Below, one piece after another: positions 36,179-44,908 of a stretch of 64,000 nucleotides of DNA. This DNA comes from Thiohalocapsa sp. GTDB lineage: Bacteria > Pseudomonadota > Gammaproteobacteria > Chromatiales > Chromatiaceae. The notes beneath the pieces were generated by a model. The model worked only from the letters and a program-made list of their open reading frames with translations. It was not told the DNA's origin and searched no databases. The DNA is taken from positions 26,030-90,029 of the forward strand of contig JANQFX010000079.1 of the NCBI GenBank assembly GCA_028277725.1, written 5' to 3'. Made by a program: the position numbers and the translations under genes. Position 1 is the first letter of the stretch, and the number at the start of each line of letters is the position of its first letter.

Positions 36179-37387
36179 TCAGAGCGTGCGACAGAAGGCG
36201 GCGATGCGCTCGGCCGCCGCGATGCATTCGGCGAGCGGTGCCACCAGTGCCATGCGCACGCGGCCGGCGCCTGGATCGGCGCTCTCGTCGTCGCCCGGCG
36301 ACGGGCGTGACAGGAAACTGCCGGGCAGTACCGTCACATGCTGCTCGGCAAAAAGGCGACGGGCGAACTCGGTATCGGCCATGGGTGTGCGCGGCCAGAG
36401 GTAGAAGCCGGCCGCGGGCCGCTCGACCTCCAGCACGTCGCCCAGGATCGCGAGCACTGCATCGAACTTCTCGCGGTACAGGCGACGATTCTCGGCCACG
36501 TGCGCCTCGTCTGCCCAGGCCCTCGCACTGGCGGCCTGCTGCGGCAATGCCATCGCGCAACCATGATAGGTGCGATAAGCCAGGAATCGGCGCAGCACCT
36601 CGGCATCGCCAGCGACGAAACCGGAACGCAGCCCCGGCGCGTTGGAGCGCTTCGACAGGCTGTGGAAGACCACGCAGCGGCTGAAGTCGTCATGGCCGGC
36701 GGCCGAGGCCGCCTGCAGCAAACCCACCGGGGGTGGGCTGTCCGGGTGGTAGATCTCGGCGTAGCACTCGTCGGCGGCGATGATGAAGTCGTGCCTGTGG
36801 GCCAGCTCGATGAGGTGCCCGAGTGTGGCCTGATCGGCGATGGCCCCGGTCGGATTGCCGGGCGAACACAGATAGAGCAACTGGCAGCGCGACCAGGTCT
36901 CGTCATCCACGGCGTCGAAGTCGGGGATGAAGCCGTTCTCGGCCGTGCAGGGCAGGTAGCGCGGTTCGGCGCCGGCGAGCAGTGCCGCACCCTCATAGAT
37001 CTGGTAGAAGGGGTTCGGCATCAGCACCAGGGCATCGCGGTCGCCGTCGATCACCGCCTGGGCGAAGGCGAATAGGGCTTCTCGGGTGCCATTGACCGGC
37101 AGCACCTGCCGGTCCGGGTCCGGCCCGTTCGCCCCCAGTTCGAAGCGCCAGGTCAGCCAGGCGGCGATGGCCTGGCGCAACTCCGGCGTGCCCTTGGTGG
37201 CAGGGTAGGCCGCGAGCTGATTCAGATGCGCCGCGAGGGTCTCGCCGATGAACCCCGGCGTCGGGTGCTTGGGCTCGCCGATGGATAGCCGGATGGGCTC
37301 GAGTCCCGGCGGCGGCGTCGCGCCGGCCAGGAGGGAGCCCAGGCGCTCGAAGGGGTAGGGTTGCAGGCGGTCGAGTCGAGGGTTCAT
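36179..37387 (-). CDS. dapC: Succinyldiaminopimelate transaminase
   Basis: The 402-residue PLP-dependent class I/II aminotransferase has PLP-binding motifs [13 protein letters not shown] and [19 protein letters not shown], where the lysine after SLS forms the Schiff base. The N-terminus [16 protein letters not shown] is typical of DapC. It makes N-succinyl-LL-diaminopimelate from the keto precursor with glutamate. With dapD and dapE it completes three consecutive steps on one strand. Confidence 0.93.
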   Translation of the reverse strand: MNPRLDRLQPYPFERLGSLLAGATPPPGLEPIRLSIGEPKHPTPGFIGETLAAHLNQLAAYPATKGTPELRQAIAAWLTWRFELGANGPDPDRQVLPVNGTREALFAFAQAVIDGDRDALVLMPNPFYQIYEGAALLAGAEPRYLPCTAENGFIPDFDAVDDETWSRCQLLYLCSPGNPTGAIADQATLGHLIELAHRHDFIIAADECYAEIYHPDSPPPVGLLQAASAAGHDDFSRCVVFHSLSKRSNAPGLRSGFVAGDAEVLRRFLAYRTYHGCAMALPQQAASARAWADEAHVAENRRLYREKFDAVLAILGDVLEVERPAAGFYLWPRTPMADTEFARRLFAEQHVTVLPGSFLSRPSPGDDESADPGAGRVRMALVAPLAECIAAAERIAAFCRTL

Positions 37388-37905
37388 GCTGCTGCGAGGG
37401 TTGTGCCGTCGGGGCGGGGTGGGAATGGTGACGCGCCTTGTCGGCGGTTGCCGCGAGCGCCGCGACTTGATGTCGTCTGCGCGCCGAACTCTTCGGCGCC
37501 CAACCCCGGGCCGCCAAGCCCCGGAGAGTCAGGCTCGGCGCCGACAGCGATCGATCGGTCTCGGTCGGCGCCCGGCCTCTGCTGGAACGGCGCGAGCCGG
37601 GACGGGGAGTGACCCCGGCGCCGCGACCGCTTTGGCTTGGCCGTCGCAGGGTCTGTGACAAGGCGTCCAGATCCTGGCCGGGTGTGGCGCGATGGCCGGC
37701 AGGAGCCATGGACCGAACGCAGTCCGTCAGTATATGCGATGGCCGCCGAGGCGCCAAACCTTGCGGCGATCAACCACATAAGACCGTCAACCGTGAATCG
37801 CTGGTTGTGGATGGCCGGCGCGGGGCTCGGGGCCGACGCGCCGGTCCCATCGAACAACCCCGGTGGACACGGACGGCGGGCCGTTCCAGCCCCAGGAGCC
37901 AAACC
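37388..37905. other. Intergenic region between dapC and the glyoxalase-fold gene
   Basis: The 518 bases lie between divergent genes and hold no supportable gene. Two inverted repeats stand out: GCGCCGAA/TTCGGCGC at 37481-37499 and GGCGCCGAC/GTCGGCGCC at 37537-37572. Neither has a T-tract. They may be operator-like or simply reflect the high GC content. Confidence 0.45.
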
Positions 37906-38292
37906 ATGGCGCTGATCTCTGCCCTGCACCACGTCAGCCTGATCGTCGCAGATACCGAGACGTCGCTGCGCTTCTACCGCGACCTCCTGGGTCTGCCGGT
38001 GAGGCCGGACCGTCCCAAGCTGGGATTTCCCGGTGCCTGGTTGGACCTCGGGTCGCAGCAGATCCACCTGTTGGAGCTGCCGAACCCGGATGCCGTCACC
38101 GGTCGTCCCGAACACGGCGGCCGGGATCGGCACCTGGCCCTGTTGGTGAGTGATTTCGATGTCGTGGTGCAACGCCTGGAGGCCGCCGGTCTTCGCTACA
38201 CCCTGAGCCGTTCCGGGCGCCGCGCGTTGTTCTGCCGAGACCCGGACGGCAACGCCGTCGAGCTCATCGCTCGGGCCGGCGGCTCGGATTGA
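37906..38292 (+). CDS. VOC (glyoxalase/bleomycin-resistance) family protein
   Basis: The 128-residue protein has two beta-alpha-beta-beta-beta modules: ALHHVSLIVADTETSLRFYR to HLLELPN, and HLALLVSDFDVVVQRLEAAG to FCRDPDGNAVELIA. Likely metal ligands are His8/9, Glu near residue 60 and the C-terminal Glu. GGAG precedes the ATG. Members include lactoylglutathione lyases, dioxygenases and resistance proteins. The reaction here is not determined. Confidence 0.88.
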   Translation: MALISALHHVSLIVADTETSLRFYRDLLGLPVRPDRPKLGFPGAWLDLGSQQIHLLELPNPDAVTGRPEHGGRDRHLALLVSDFDVVVQRLEAAGLRYTLSRSGRRALFCRDPDGNAVELIARAGGSD

Positions 38293-38300
38293 CGCTGGCG

Positions 38301-38462
38301 CTGCCGCGCCCAAGTTCCGCACACAACGGCCGCCGCTGGCTGGTGCCGGGTCGAGATCGTTGTCGAGATCGAGTACGCGTCAGGGCTTCCGCGATGCTGT
38401 TGATCACGACAACGACAACGAGTCGAGCGTGCTCGTCGTACCTCGGCGCCGTTGTGCGAGGC
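38301..38462 (+). repeat. Dispersed intergenic repeat, copy A
   Basis: It starts CTGCCGCGCCCAAGTTCCGC just after the glyoxalase-fold gene and ends GTCGTACCTCGGCGCCGTTG. Copy B at 58706-58890 has the same blocks in the same order and orientation. The middle contains GATCACGACAACGACAACGA, a motif type seen in widespread intergenic repeats of other bacteria. Confidence 0.65.
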
Positions 38463-38635
38463 AGTTGGGCGCTGTCGGCTTTGCCGGTCGTCCAACGAGG
38501 CCCCGGGCGCCATCGGGTGGCTACGCCTAAGCAGTTGTGCCAATGGGCCTTGTGCTACCATTCGACGCTTTTGAGGCGCACCCGGCAGTGACCCTCGGGC
38601 GCCGCAGAGCCGCCTCGCTCAAGTCGGAGTTACCC

Positions 38636-39865
38636 TTGAAGTCTTCCGGTCCGTTCGCGTTGCATCCGGGGCGCATCACCCCGTGGCTGCTGCTGCTCGC
38701 ATTGCTCCTGTCCGGGTGCGCCAGCACGGGTGGCGGCTCGGCGCCCGGCAAGGTCTATGTCGGCAATGTCTCCAATCTGCCGCAGGTACAGTTGCCCGGG
38801 GCAAGCCTCGAGAGCGCCCGATCCGTGGCCATGGCCGCCGCCCTCACCAAGGGCTGGGATGTGGTTTCCGCCGATGCGAATCGACTGTTGCTCGAGCGGC
38901 CACTGCCGGCGGGATCGCCCCAGGCCGAGGCGCTCGAGAGCCCCCTGGCCGCGCCGCGTATGCAGGTCGAGACCAGCCTGGTGGAGCGCTCGGACGGGAC
39001 CATCGTCGCGTTGGCGGCCTACGTGCTAACCAATCCAGGCACCGAGCAGGCCAAACGCATCGATTTCACCAAGGATTACGAGAATCAGCTGCTCATCTCC
39101 CTGAGTTCGTTGTCCTCGGCGTGGATTGCGGCAAGGGACAAGATCGACTCCGAGGTGCCCGTGCTCGCCGAGGCGCCGGACGCGGACGGCGCGACCGATG
39201 CCGTCGGCGGCGAGATCGGCGACGCGGCCGACACGGTCTCGGCCGCGGACGGCGTGGGGACGGTCGTCGCGACCGAGACCCAGTTGCAGTCCGAGCCCCA
39301 GCCCCAGACCCAGCCCCGGCCCCAGACCCAGCCCCGGCCCCAGCCCCAGCCCCAGACCCAGACCCAGCCCCAGCCACAGTCTCCGCGTCAGCCCGCTACC
39401 GCCGCGCCTGTGCCACCGGCTGCGTCTGGGACGAGCGCGTCCGTAGCAGCAACACAGGCCCTGCGCTCCCCGTCCGTGTCTAGTCCCGCTGTTGCTCCGG
39501 CCTCGGGGAGCAGCGTGGCTGGTTCGGTCGCGCCTACCATCGACCAGCCACCCAGTCCGAGGACAGCCGAGGCGGCGGCCTCGGGACCGATGCGCGGGCC
39601 CGGTATGTCGGCGCCCGTCGTGTCCACCGCGCCGGAGGTCAATGCCGGCAGCAACGATATGCTGGTACTGAACCAGTCCTCCGGGCGCGGCCTTTGGGGA
39701 GCCTATGCCGAGGACTACGCACGCCTGCATGGATGCAAGGTCGGCCCCAATGGTGCGTCTCTGCTTCGCCAACTGGAGGGTGGTGAGCTGCTCGAGGTGG
39801 AGTGCACCGGTGCGGCCAATGTGTTGGTGACCTGTCGCGGCGGTGTCTGCACGCCGGTGCGGTGA
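38636..39865 (+). CDS. Lipoprotein with QP-rich linker and C-terminal Cys-tetrad domain
   Basis: About 409 residues from a TTG at 38636, which has a GGAG site and yields a lipoprotein signal (LLLALLLSGCAST, Cys28). The frame is open further upstream. The N-terminal domain (about 45-180) contains SARSVAMAAALTKGWDVVSA. A long low-complexity linker follows, including a stretch of alternating Gln/Pro/Thr/Arg (about residues 222-246) and an Ala/Ser/Pro-rich part. The C-terminal ~55 residues hold LWGAYAEDYARLHGCKVG and four cysteines. The next gene encodes a paralogue with the same two end domains. Function unknown. Confidence 0.75.
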   Translation: MKSSGPFALHPGRITPWLLLLALLLSGCASTGGGSAPGKVYVGNVSNLPQVQLPGASLESARSVAMAAALTKGWDVVSADANRLLLERPLPAGSPQAEALESPLAAPRMQVETSLVERSDGTIVALAAYVLTNPGTEQAKRIDFTKDYENQLLISLSSLSSAWIAARDKIDSEVPVLAEAPDADGATDAVGGEIGDAADTVSAADGVGTVVATETQLQSEPQPQTQPRPQTQPRPQPQPQTQTQPQPQSPRQPATAAPVPPAASGTSASVAATQALRSPSVSSPAVAPASGSSVAGSVAPTIDQPPSPRTAEAAASGPMRGPGMSAPVVSTAPEVNAGSNDMLVLNQSSGRGLWGAYAEDYARLHGCKVGPNGASLLRQLEGGELLEVECTGAANVLVTCRGGVCTPVR

Positions 39866-40908
39866 TCGGCCGGCCGCTCGTCCACCCCGGTGCTCCCCGG
39901 GTGTCTTCCCGTCCGGTGCCACGATTCCCGGGCGTGAGAGTCGGCACCTTCGTCGCCTGGCTGTCGCTGCTGAGTCCGACATTGCCTGGCTCGCTGCTGG
40001 CTCTGCTGCCGGCGGTGAGCCAGGCGCAGGCCGAGCCGCCAAGTGTTCTGCTCGTCGGTGCCAATACGCCGCGGGCCAAGGCGCTGGCGCTGGATGCCGC
40101 CCTGATCAAGGGCTGGAGTGTCGCCCAAAGCGAACGCGACCACGTCGTTTTCGAGACACTGCTTGTGGAGCCGGCCAGCACAGGCCCACCCAATGCCCCG
40201 GCCATGGGGCGGCCGGCCGACACGCTGCTGCGCATCCGTGCGGACTTCACCCGCACAGAGGACGGCGCCAGAGTGACACTGCGTGCGGAGGAGGTCTGGT
40301 ATCGCGGCACACCGTCGCGCTGGAGCACGGACGTCACCGCGCGCTATCGGGCCAATCTGATGAATGCCCTGAACTCGCTGCAAGGACAGTGGGCCGTGCT
40401 GGGGCCGGTCGCCACCCCTGATGACGACCGCTCGGGCATGCGGCAAGGGGCTATTCCCTCGCTCATCGAGCGCATGCAGGACATGCTGGCCCCGAGACCG
40501 GCTACGGTGCCGAGTCCACGGCCTACGAGGCCGACTCGCGCCGCGTCGGGGGCAGGTTCGAGCCCGCGCTCGGCTGCCTCGACCACCCCTTCCTCCGGCA
40601 CCCTGCCGTCGGCTGCGGCGGAACCAGGCGGGGCATCGCGGACCAGCCGGGCCAACAGGTCGGGCAGCGCATTTCCGCCGCTAGGGTCCGGCACCGGGAA
40701 CTCAGCGGAGGTCATGGAAGATGCGCCGATTGGCCTCTGGGCCTATTACGCCGAGCGATACGCGCAGTCGCAGGGCTGCACCCTGGGGGATGTCGGCGCT
40801 GTGCTGCTGGCGGAGCAGGACGGCGACGAGCTGCATCGCGTGGCCTGTGTCGGCGCACCCTCGCTGAGGGTGCGTTGCGATCGTGAGGGTTGCGGCCCCG
40901 CCCGGTGA
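39862..40908 (+). CDS. Secreted paralogue of the preceding lipoprotein
   Basis: The start is probably GTG at 39862 (overlapping the previous stop by 4 bases) or GTG 39901. The N-terminal hydrophobic stretch (TFVAWLSLLSPTLPGSLLALLPAV, ending SQAQA) is a signal peptide. The N-domain shares ALALDAALIKGWSVAQSERD with the upstream protein. A Pro/Arg/Ser-rich linker follows. The C-terminal domain LWAYYAERYAQSQGCTLG also carries four cysteines in the same spacing. The linker contains no QP repeats, so the two linkers evolved separately. Tandem duplication is clear. Function unknown. Confidence 0.72.
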   Translation: MIGRPLVHPGAPRVSSRPVPRFPGVRVGTFVAWLSLLSPTLPGSLLALLPAVSQAQAEPPSVLLVGANTPRAKALALDAALIKGWSVAQSERDHVVFETLLVEPASTGPPNAPAMGRPADTLLRIRADFTRTEDGARVTLRAEEVWYRGTPSRWSTDVTARYRANLMNALNSLQGQWAVLGPVATPDDDRSGMRQGAIPSLIERMQDMLAPRPATVPSPRPTRPTRAASGAGSSPRSAASTTPSSGTLPSAAAEPGGASRTSRANRSGSAFPPLGSGTGNSAEVMEDAPIGLWAYYAERYAQSQGCTLGDVGAVLLAEQDGDELHRVACVGAPSLRVRCDREGCGPAR

Positions 40909-41094
40909 CCTGTGCTGACCCAGCCGGCTTAGCGCCTGCCGGCGGCTGCCGCCTAGACGCAGGTGCGCAATGGTCGGCGCTCAGCGGCCACGGGGCTTCG
41001 GATCATCGTCGTTGGCGTCGCGGCTGGAGCGACCCATCAACAGGACGCCGGCCGAGTGGTCCAACAGCCCCGTGCCCGTCGGTGGGTCGTCAGT

Positions 41095-42039
41095 ATGTCC
41101 AGCGCCCTGAAGTCCAGCGTCGCGCGCCAAAGGCTCGCCCTGTTCAATATGCTGGTCGAGCCGATGGCCCATGTCGCCGGCCGCTGCGCGGCCGTGTGGG
41201 GCGAACGCGCGGCCCTGGATGCCGTGCTCATGGCGTCGCTGCGCGCGGTGCCGCATAGCCGGTATCTGTATGCGCTCGATAGGCATGCCGTGCAACTGAG
41301 TTCCAACGCGGCGCTCGAGGGCCCCATCACGGCCGACTTCGGACGGGACCGCTCCGGGCGACCCTATATGCGCGAACCCGTGCCGGCCCATGGCCTGCTG
41401 CTGTCTCAGGCCTATATCAGCCTGCGCGCGCGCCGGCCCTCGCTGACGGCGCTGCAGCGGGTCGAGCGCCACGGTGAGCTGCTCGGCTACCTCGGCGCGG
41501 ACTTCGACCTGCGCGCGCTGCCGCTGACCCGCGAGGTCTATCGGGAACCCGATCGCTGGCAGCAGTTGCGCGGCGATCCGGCCATTCGCGGCGGCCTGTT
41601 CGAGCAGCGCCGCGCCGAGAGCCTGGTGGACCGCAACATCGACCAGGTGTTGCCGGTGTTGGAGGAGCTGGTGGTCGAGAGCGGCGTGTTCCACTGCAAG
41701 CTCCACTTCTCCAGCAGTCGCGCCACCGTCTGGCTGGTGGCGGACCCGTTTCGCTACCGCCTGCTCGGGTTCGACGAACTGGCCGACCCGGACGTCTGCC
41801 TTGCCTACCCGCACTGCCCCTACCCGGAAGACGCGCTCATCCGCGCCGCAGAGGTGCGCGACATCCTCGACGGCTTCCGGCGGCTGCGCTATGCGGATGA
41901 TGTGATCTACCTGCGCTCGGGCTCGCTGAACATCTTCAATGGGCTGCTCGCACTCAACTTCTCCTGCGACGGCTCGCACTACCTGCCGCACCGGGAGTTC
42001 CTGGACCCGGATTCGGTCTTCTGGCGCAGCGCCAGCTGA
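41095..42039 (+). CDS. PDC/Cache-sensor-like protein
   Basis: The 314-residue protein lacks a signal peptide or membrane helix. Residues about 20-140 match a PDC/Cache-type sensor pattern (YLYALDRHAVQLSSN, GRPYMREPVP, LLLSQAYISLRARRPSLTAL, GELLGYLGADFDLRALPL). Cache domains normally bind small ligands outside the cell, so a soluble version is unusual. The C-terminal half (VLPVLEELVVESGVFHCKLH onward) has no motif I can name. The start ATG at 41095 is chosen over an upstream in-frame start. It follows the two secreted paralogues in the same direction. Confidence 0.7.
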   Translation: MSSALKSSVARQRLALFNMLVEPMAHVAGRCAAVWGERAALDAVLMASLRAVPHSRYLYALDRHAVQLSSNAALEGPITADFGRDRSGRPYMREPVPAHGLLLSQAYISLRARRPSLTALQRVERHGELLGYLGADFDLRALPLTREVYREPDRWQQLRGDPAIRGGLFEQRRAESLVDRNIDQVLPVLEELVVESGVFHCKLHFSSSRATVWLVADPFRYRLLGFDELADPDVCLAYPHCPYPEDALIRAAEVRDILDGFRRLRYADDVIYLRSGSLNIFNGLLALNFSCDGSHYLPHREFLDPDSVFWRSAS

Positions 42040-42081
42040 GACCGAGCTGCGGTCCGCGCCTAGGCGCCGGGCGGTCGTGCT

Positions 42082-42107
42082 CAAACCCAACTTCTTTGCT
42101 GGGTTTG
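42082..42107 (+). terminator. Possible terminator hairpin after the PDC-sensor gene
   Basis: CAAACCCA/TGGGTTTG encloses a 10-base loop 43 bases after the stop. The following bases CGCTTTCGC are only partly T-rich, so termination may be weak. A second palindrome, GATGTGGT/ACCACATC (42144-42168), lies before the ankyrin gene. Confidence 0.4.
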
Positions 42108-42194
42108 CGCTTTCGCATTGGCCGGGCGCCGCCGCTCTCCGATGATGTGGTCAGGATCACACCACATCGCCCGCCGTGATCGGCGGATCAGGCC

Positions 42195-42833
42195 ATGAAA
42201 TCGATGCTCCCCGAACGCCTCGCCGCCAAGCCCACCCGATGGCCCCTTGTTGTCGTCTCCGTTGCGCTGAGTCTGCTGTTGCTCGGATGCGGCGAATCCC
42301 AGGACCCGCAGGAACGCGGGATGCAATTGCTGGAGCTCGCCGAGCGCGGCGACGCCTCCGCGCTGGACGCCCTTCTGGGCCGCAAGGCCGACGCCAACTT
42401 CCGCGATAGCTGCGACTGGACGCCGCTCATGAAGGCCGCGGTCAATGGCCACCTGGAGGCGGCGCGGCGGTTGCTGGACGCAGGCGCCAGTGTCGATGCC
42501 GGAGACAAGGGTGGCTATACGGCCCTCCTGCTCGCTGCGTCCAACAACCACGCCAAGGTGGTCGAGCTGCTGCTGGACCGCGGCGCCATGATCGACGCTC
42601 AGGAGCGGACCCAGGGTTACACACCGCTGATCTGGGCCGCACACCGTGGCCACGCGGAGACCGTCTCCGTCTTGCTGCGCCGCGGTGCCGATCGCACGCT
42701 ACCGGACATGCAGGGCATGCATGCGGCGCGCCACGCCCTGGATCAGGGCCACGCCGAGTTGGTGACCTTGCTGAGCGCGGGCGCCACCGATCAGGAAACG
42801 GCCGCGGCACCGGGCGGCGGTTCTCGGAGCTGA
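42195..42833 (+). CDS. Ankyrin-repeat lipoprotein
   Basis: The 212-residue protein has a lipoprotein signal (VSVALSLLLLGCGES, Cys32) and four ankyrin repeats: DASALDALLGRKADANFRDS, TPLMKAAVNGHLEAARRLLD, TALLLAASNNHAKVVELLLD and TPLIWAAHRGHAETVSVLLR. A partial fifth repeat (HAARHALDQGHAELVTLLSA) ends the array. Ankyrin proteins bind partners. Anchored in an envelope membrane it may interact with an envelope protein. No specific partner can be named. Confidence 0.9.
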   Translation: MKSMLPERLAAKPTRWPLVVVSVALSLLLLGCGESQDPQERGMQLLELAERGDASALDALLGRKADANFRDSCDWTPLMKAAVNGHLEAARRLLDAGASVDAGDKGGYTALLLAASNNHAKVVELLLDRGAMIDAQERTQGYTPLIWAAHRGHAETVSVLLRRGADRTLPDMQGMHAARHALDQGHAELVTLLSAGATDQETAAAPGGGSRS

Positions 42834-43039
42834 GCCGCCGGAGGTCGGGCTGGGGTACGAAGCCCGACACCGAGCTCGATGAAACCGCCCGATCGTCGGG
42901 CCTCCTTGTGGAAAACCACCGCTGACGCTGATTCGTGGCGGCGAAAGCAGCGCGGATCAGAGGGCTAACCGAGGCCGTTGGCACGACCTCGTTGTGCCGG
43001 GCGGCGGTCTGCTGACTGGAAGGGGAGCCTGTGGCGCTC

Positions 43040-44908
43040 TTAGCTCGTGCCGCGCGGATTCAGCTCCGGCAGCCGGGCGCGACGGACGCGGCCCTCAAGC
43101 AGACTACGCGGGACGCCGAGGCCGGGTCGCAGGGCGCGGCGGAAGTCGCGCTTCCAGCGCGGGAAGTCGATGGTGTTGCCGTTGTAGAGGGCGCGGTCCA
43201 GCTCGCGCATCAGTCGCTGCACGGCGTCGCGGTCCGCACCCGGGCGCAGTGCCGTTATGCGGTCGGCCATGCGCGGCAGCGGCTCACGGGCGCCGGCGCT
43301 GAGTCGATGGCAGGCGTGCTGCTGGAAGGCCAGGCACCAGGCCGCCGGGTCATCGGCGGCCGAGGCCACGCGGGCGCATTGGTAGACGCGGGTGCTCGCA
43401 GGGGCCAGCGCGGTGAGTCTTCGCCCCAGCCAGCGCAGCAGGGGGGCCGGATTCAGGGTCCGACCGAGCCAGCCGAGTCCGGAGGCAAGGCCCTTGCCGG
43501 CGGCGAGCAGTGCGTCCCTGAGCAAGGCCACCAGCGGGCGGCGCTCTCCAGGGTAGGCCTTGGCGCGCAGCCATACACCGCCCCAGTAACCGATCAGCAG
43601 TAGACCGATGCCGGCTACCGGGAGCCAGTAGGCGCGCCATGCGCCGGGCTCGCTGGTGTCGGTCGACTCGGCGAAGCCGAAGGGGCCGGATTCGCCGGCG
43701 ACCTGGTAGACCCGGATCGGCACAGATGATGCCTCGCGGCTGGTGGTCTCCACGTTCCACCAGCCGAGGCGAAGCTCCGGTAGCTGCAGCCGCCCGCCGG
43801 ACTGGGGCACCAGGGTATAGACCTCGATCCGTTTGCCGATGAGGGTCCGCTGGTTCTCCGCCAGCCGGGTATCGGTGAGGGTCTGCTCCCGGTAGACGCG
43901 GAAGTCCTCGGAGCGCAGCTGCGACTCCAGCGACGGCAGCTGCGCGCCGATGGCGCCCTCGGCCGTCAGCTCAATGGTCAGCGAGACGGGGCGGCCGCGG
44001 GCCATGGCGCCAGAGTCGGCCAACTCGGCGTCAATGCGCAGCGAGCGCAGCGGCAGCCAGGGGCGGACGGTAGAGATGGCTGGGCGCACGTCCAGTTCCA
44101 GCGACCGGCTTGCCTGGGCCTCGAAGGGGACGCCGGCGGCCAGGGTGCCGGTCACGCGCAGCGGGCCGACGTCGAGCAGGCCCTCGCGCAGGGGCGTCAT
44201 GGCCAGCAGGTACTCGTTGACGATCTCGGGGCCGCCGGCGCCGTTGCGGGTGCTGGTCAGCGGTCCCTCGATCTGCTCGAACAGCGCATCCCCGATGCCG
44301 TCGAGCTGGGGCGAGGCGGTGGCGAGGTTGCCATTGCTGATCACGCGCAGGCGCAGCAGCAGGTTTTGTTGGACGTAGGGCGAGCGCTCGTCCAGCACCA
44401 GCTCGATGCGCGGCGTGGCGGCCGGGCTCAGGCCTTGTCGGCCATAGGGCGCGTAGGCGCCCGGTTGTGCCTGCCCAGGGCTGTAGGGGCCGCCGTAGGG
44501 ACCGGGCTGGAACCGGCCCGGCCAGGTCTGTGGCCCTTGACCGGGCGGGTAGCCTTGACCTAGAGGCTGCGCTTGCATGGGTGTGGCCGCATTGCCAGGC
44601 GACGGGGCGAAGGGGTAGGTCGTCGTCGGTGCCGGCGACGCTTGGGACTCCTTAGGCGGTGTCGGGGCGCTCGGCGGCACGCCGCGGGCATTGCTCGGCG
44701 GCGTCGGGCGGAACTGCCAGGGTTGATACCCCGGCGGCTGATAGGGGGAGTGATAAGGGTTCTGGGCCGCCGGGTCACCCGCGACGCAGAGGAGGCCGAC
44801 GAGCAGCAGACCGAATCGCGCCATCCGCGTCGAAGCCGGACGCTTCGGCGGTGCGCAGCCGGACGGCGCGTTGGGGCGCCATGCTGTCGGGGACGCTGTC
44901 CTCACCAT
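43040..44908 (-). CDS. batD: BatD (oxygen-tolerance/BatABCD cluster) protein
   Basis: The 622-residue protein starts at ATG 44908, preceded by GCAGGAGAGTCGG and overlapping the previous stop. A hydrophobic signal (ARFGLLLVGLLCVAG) follows a 28-residue n-region. A long Pro/Gln/Gly/Tyr-rich stretch fills about 50-165. Beta-rich BatD repeats begin at IELVLDERSPYVQQNLLLRL, and one membrane helix lies near residue 425 (WLPVAGIGLLLIGYWGGVWL). The cytosolic tail ends in basic residues. Bat proteins are linked to envelope integrity and stress tolerance. The Pro/Gln-rich insertion is unusual for the family. Confidence 0.88.
   Translation of the reverse strand: MVRTASPTAWRPNAPSGCAPPKRPASTRMARFGLLLVGLLCVAGDPAAQNPYHSPYQPPGYQPWQFRPTPPSNARGVPPSAPTPPKESQASPAPTTTYPFAPSPGNAATPMQAQPLGQGYPPGQGPQTWPGRFQPGPYGGPYSPGQAQPGAYAPYGRQGLSPAATPRIELVLDERSPYVQQNLLLRLRVISNGNLATASPQLDGIGDALFEQIEGPLTSTRNGAGGPEIVNEYLLAMTPLREGLLDVGPLRVTGTLAAGVPFEAQASRSLELDVRPAISTVRPWLPLRSLRIDAELADSGAMARGRPVSLTIELTAEGAIGAQLPSLESQLRSEDFRVYREQTLTDTRLAENQRTLIGKRIEVYTLVPQSGGRLQLPELRLGWWNVETTSREASSVPIRVYQVAGESGPFGFAESTDTSEPGAWRAYWLPVAGIGLLLIGYWGGVWLRAKAYPGERRPLVALLRDALLAAGKGLASGLGWLGRTLNPAPLLRWLGRRLTALAPASTRVYQCARVASAADDPAAWCLAFQQHACHRLSAGAREPLPRMADRITALRPGADRDAVQRLMRELDRALYNGNTIDFPRWKRDFRRALRPGLGVPRSLLEGRVRRARLPELNPRGTS

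Noticed and set aside
39290..39380. CRISPR-like or satellite repeat
   Set aside because: The short repeats (CAGCCCCAGACC-type) are in-frame codons for a Gln/Pro/Thr/Arg linker in the lipoprotein, with no spacer structure.
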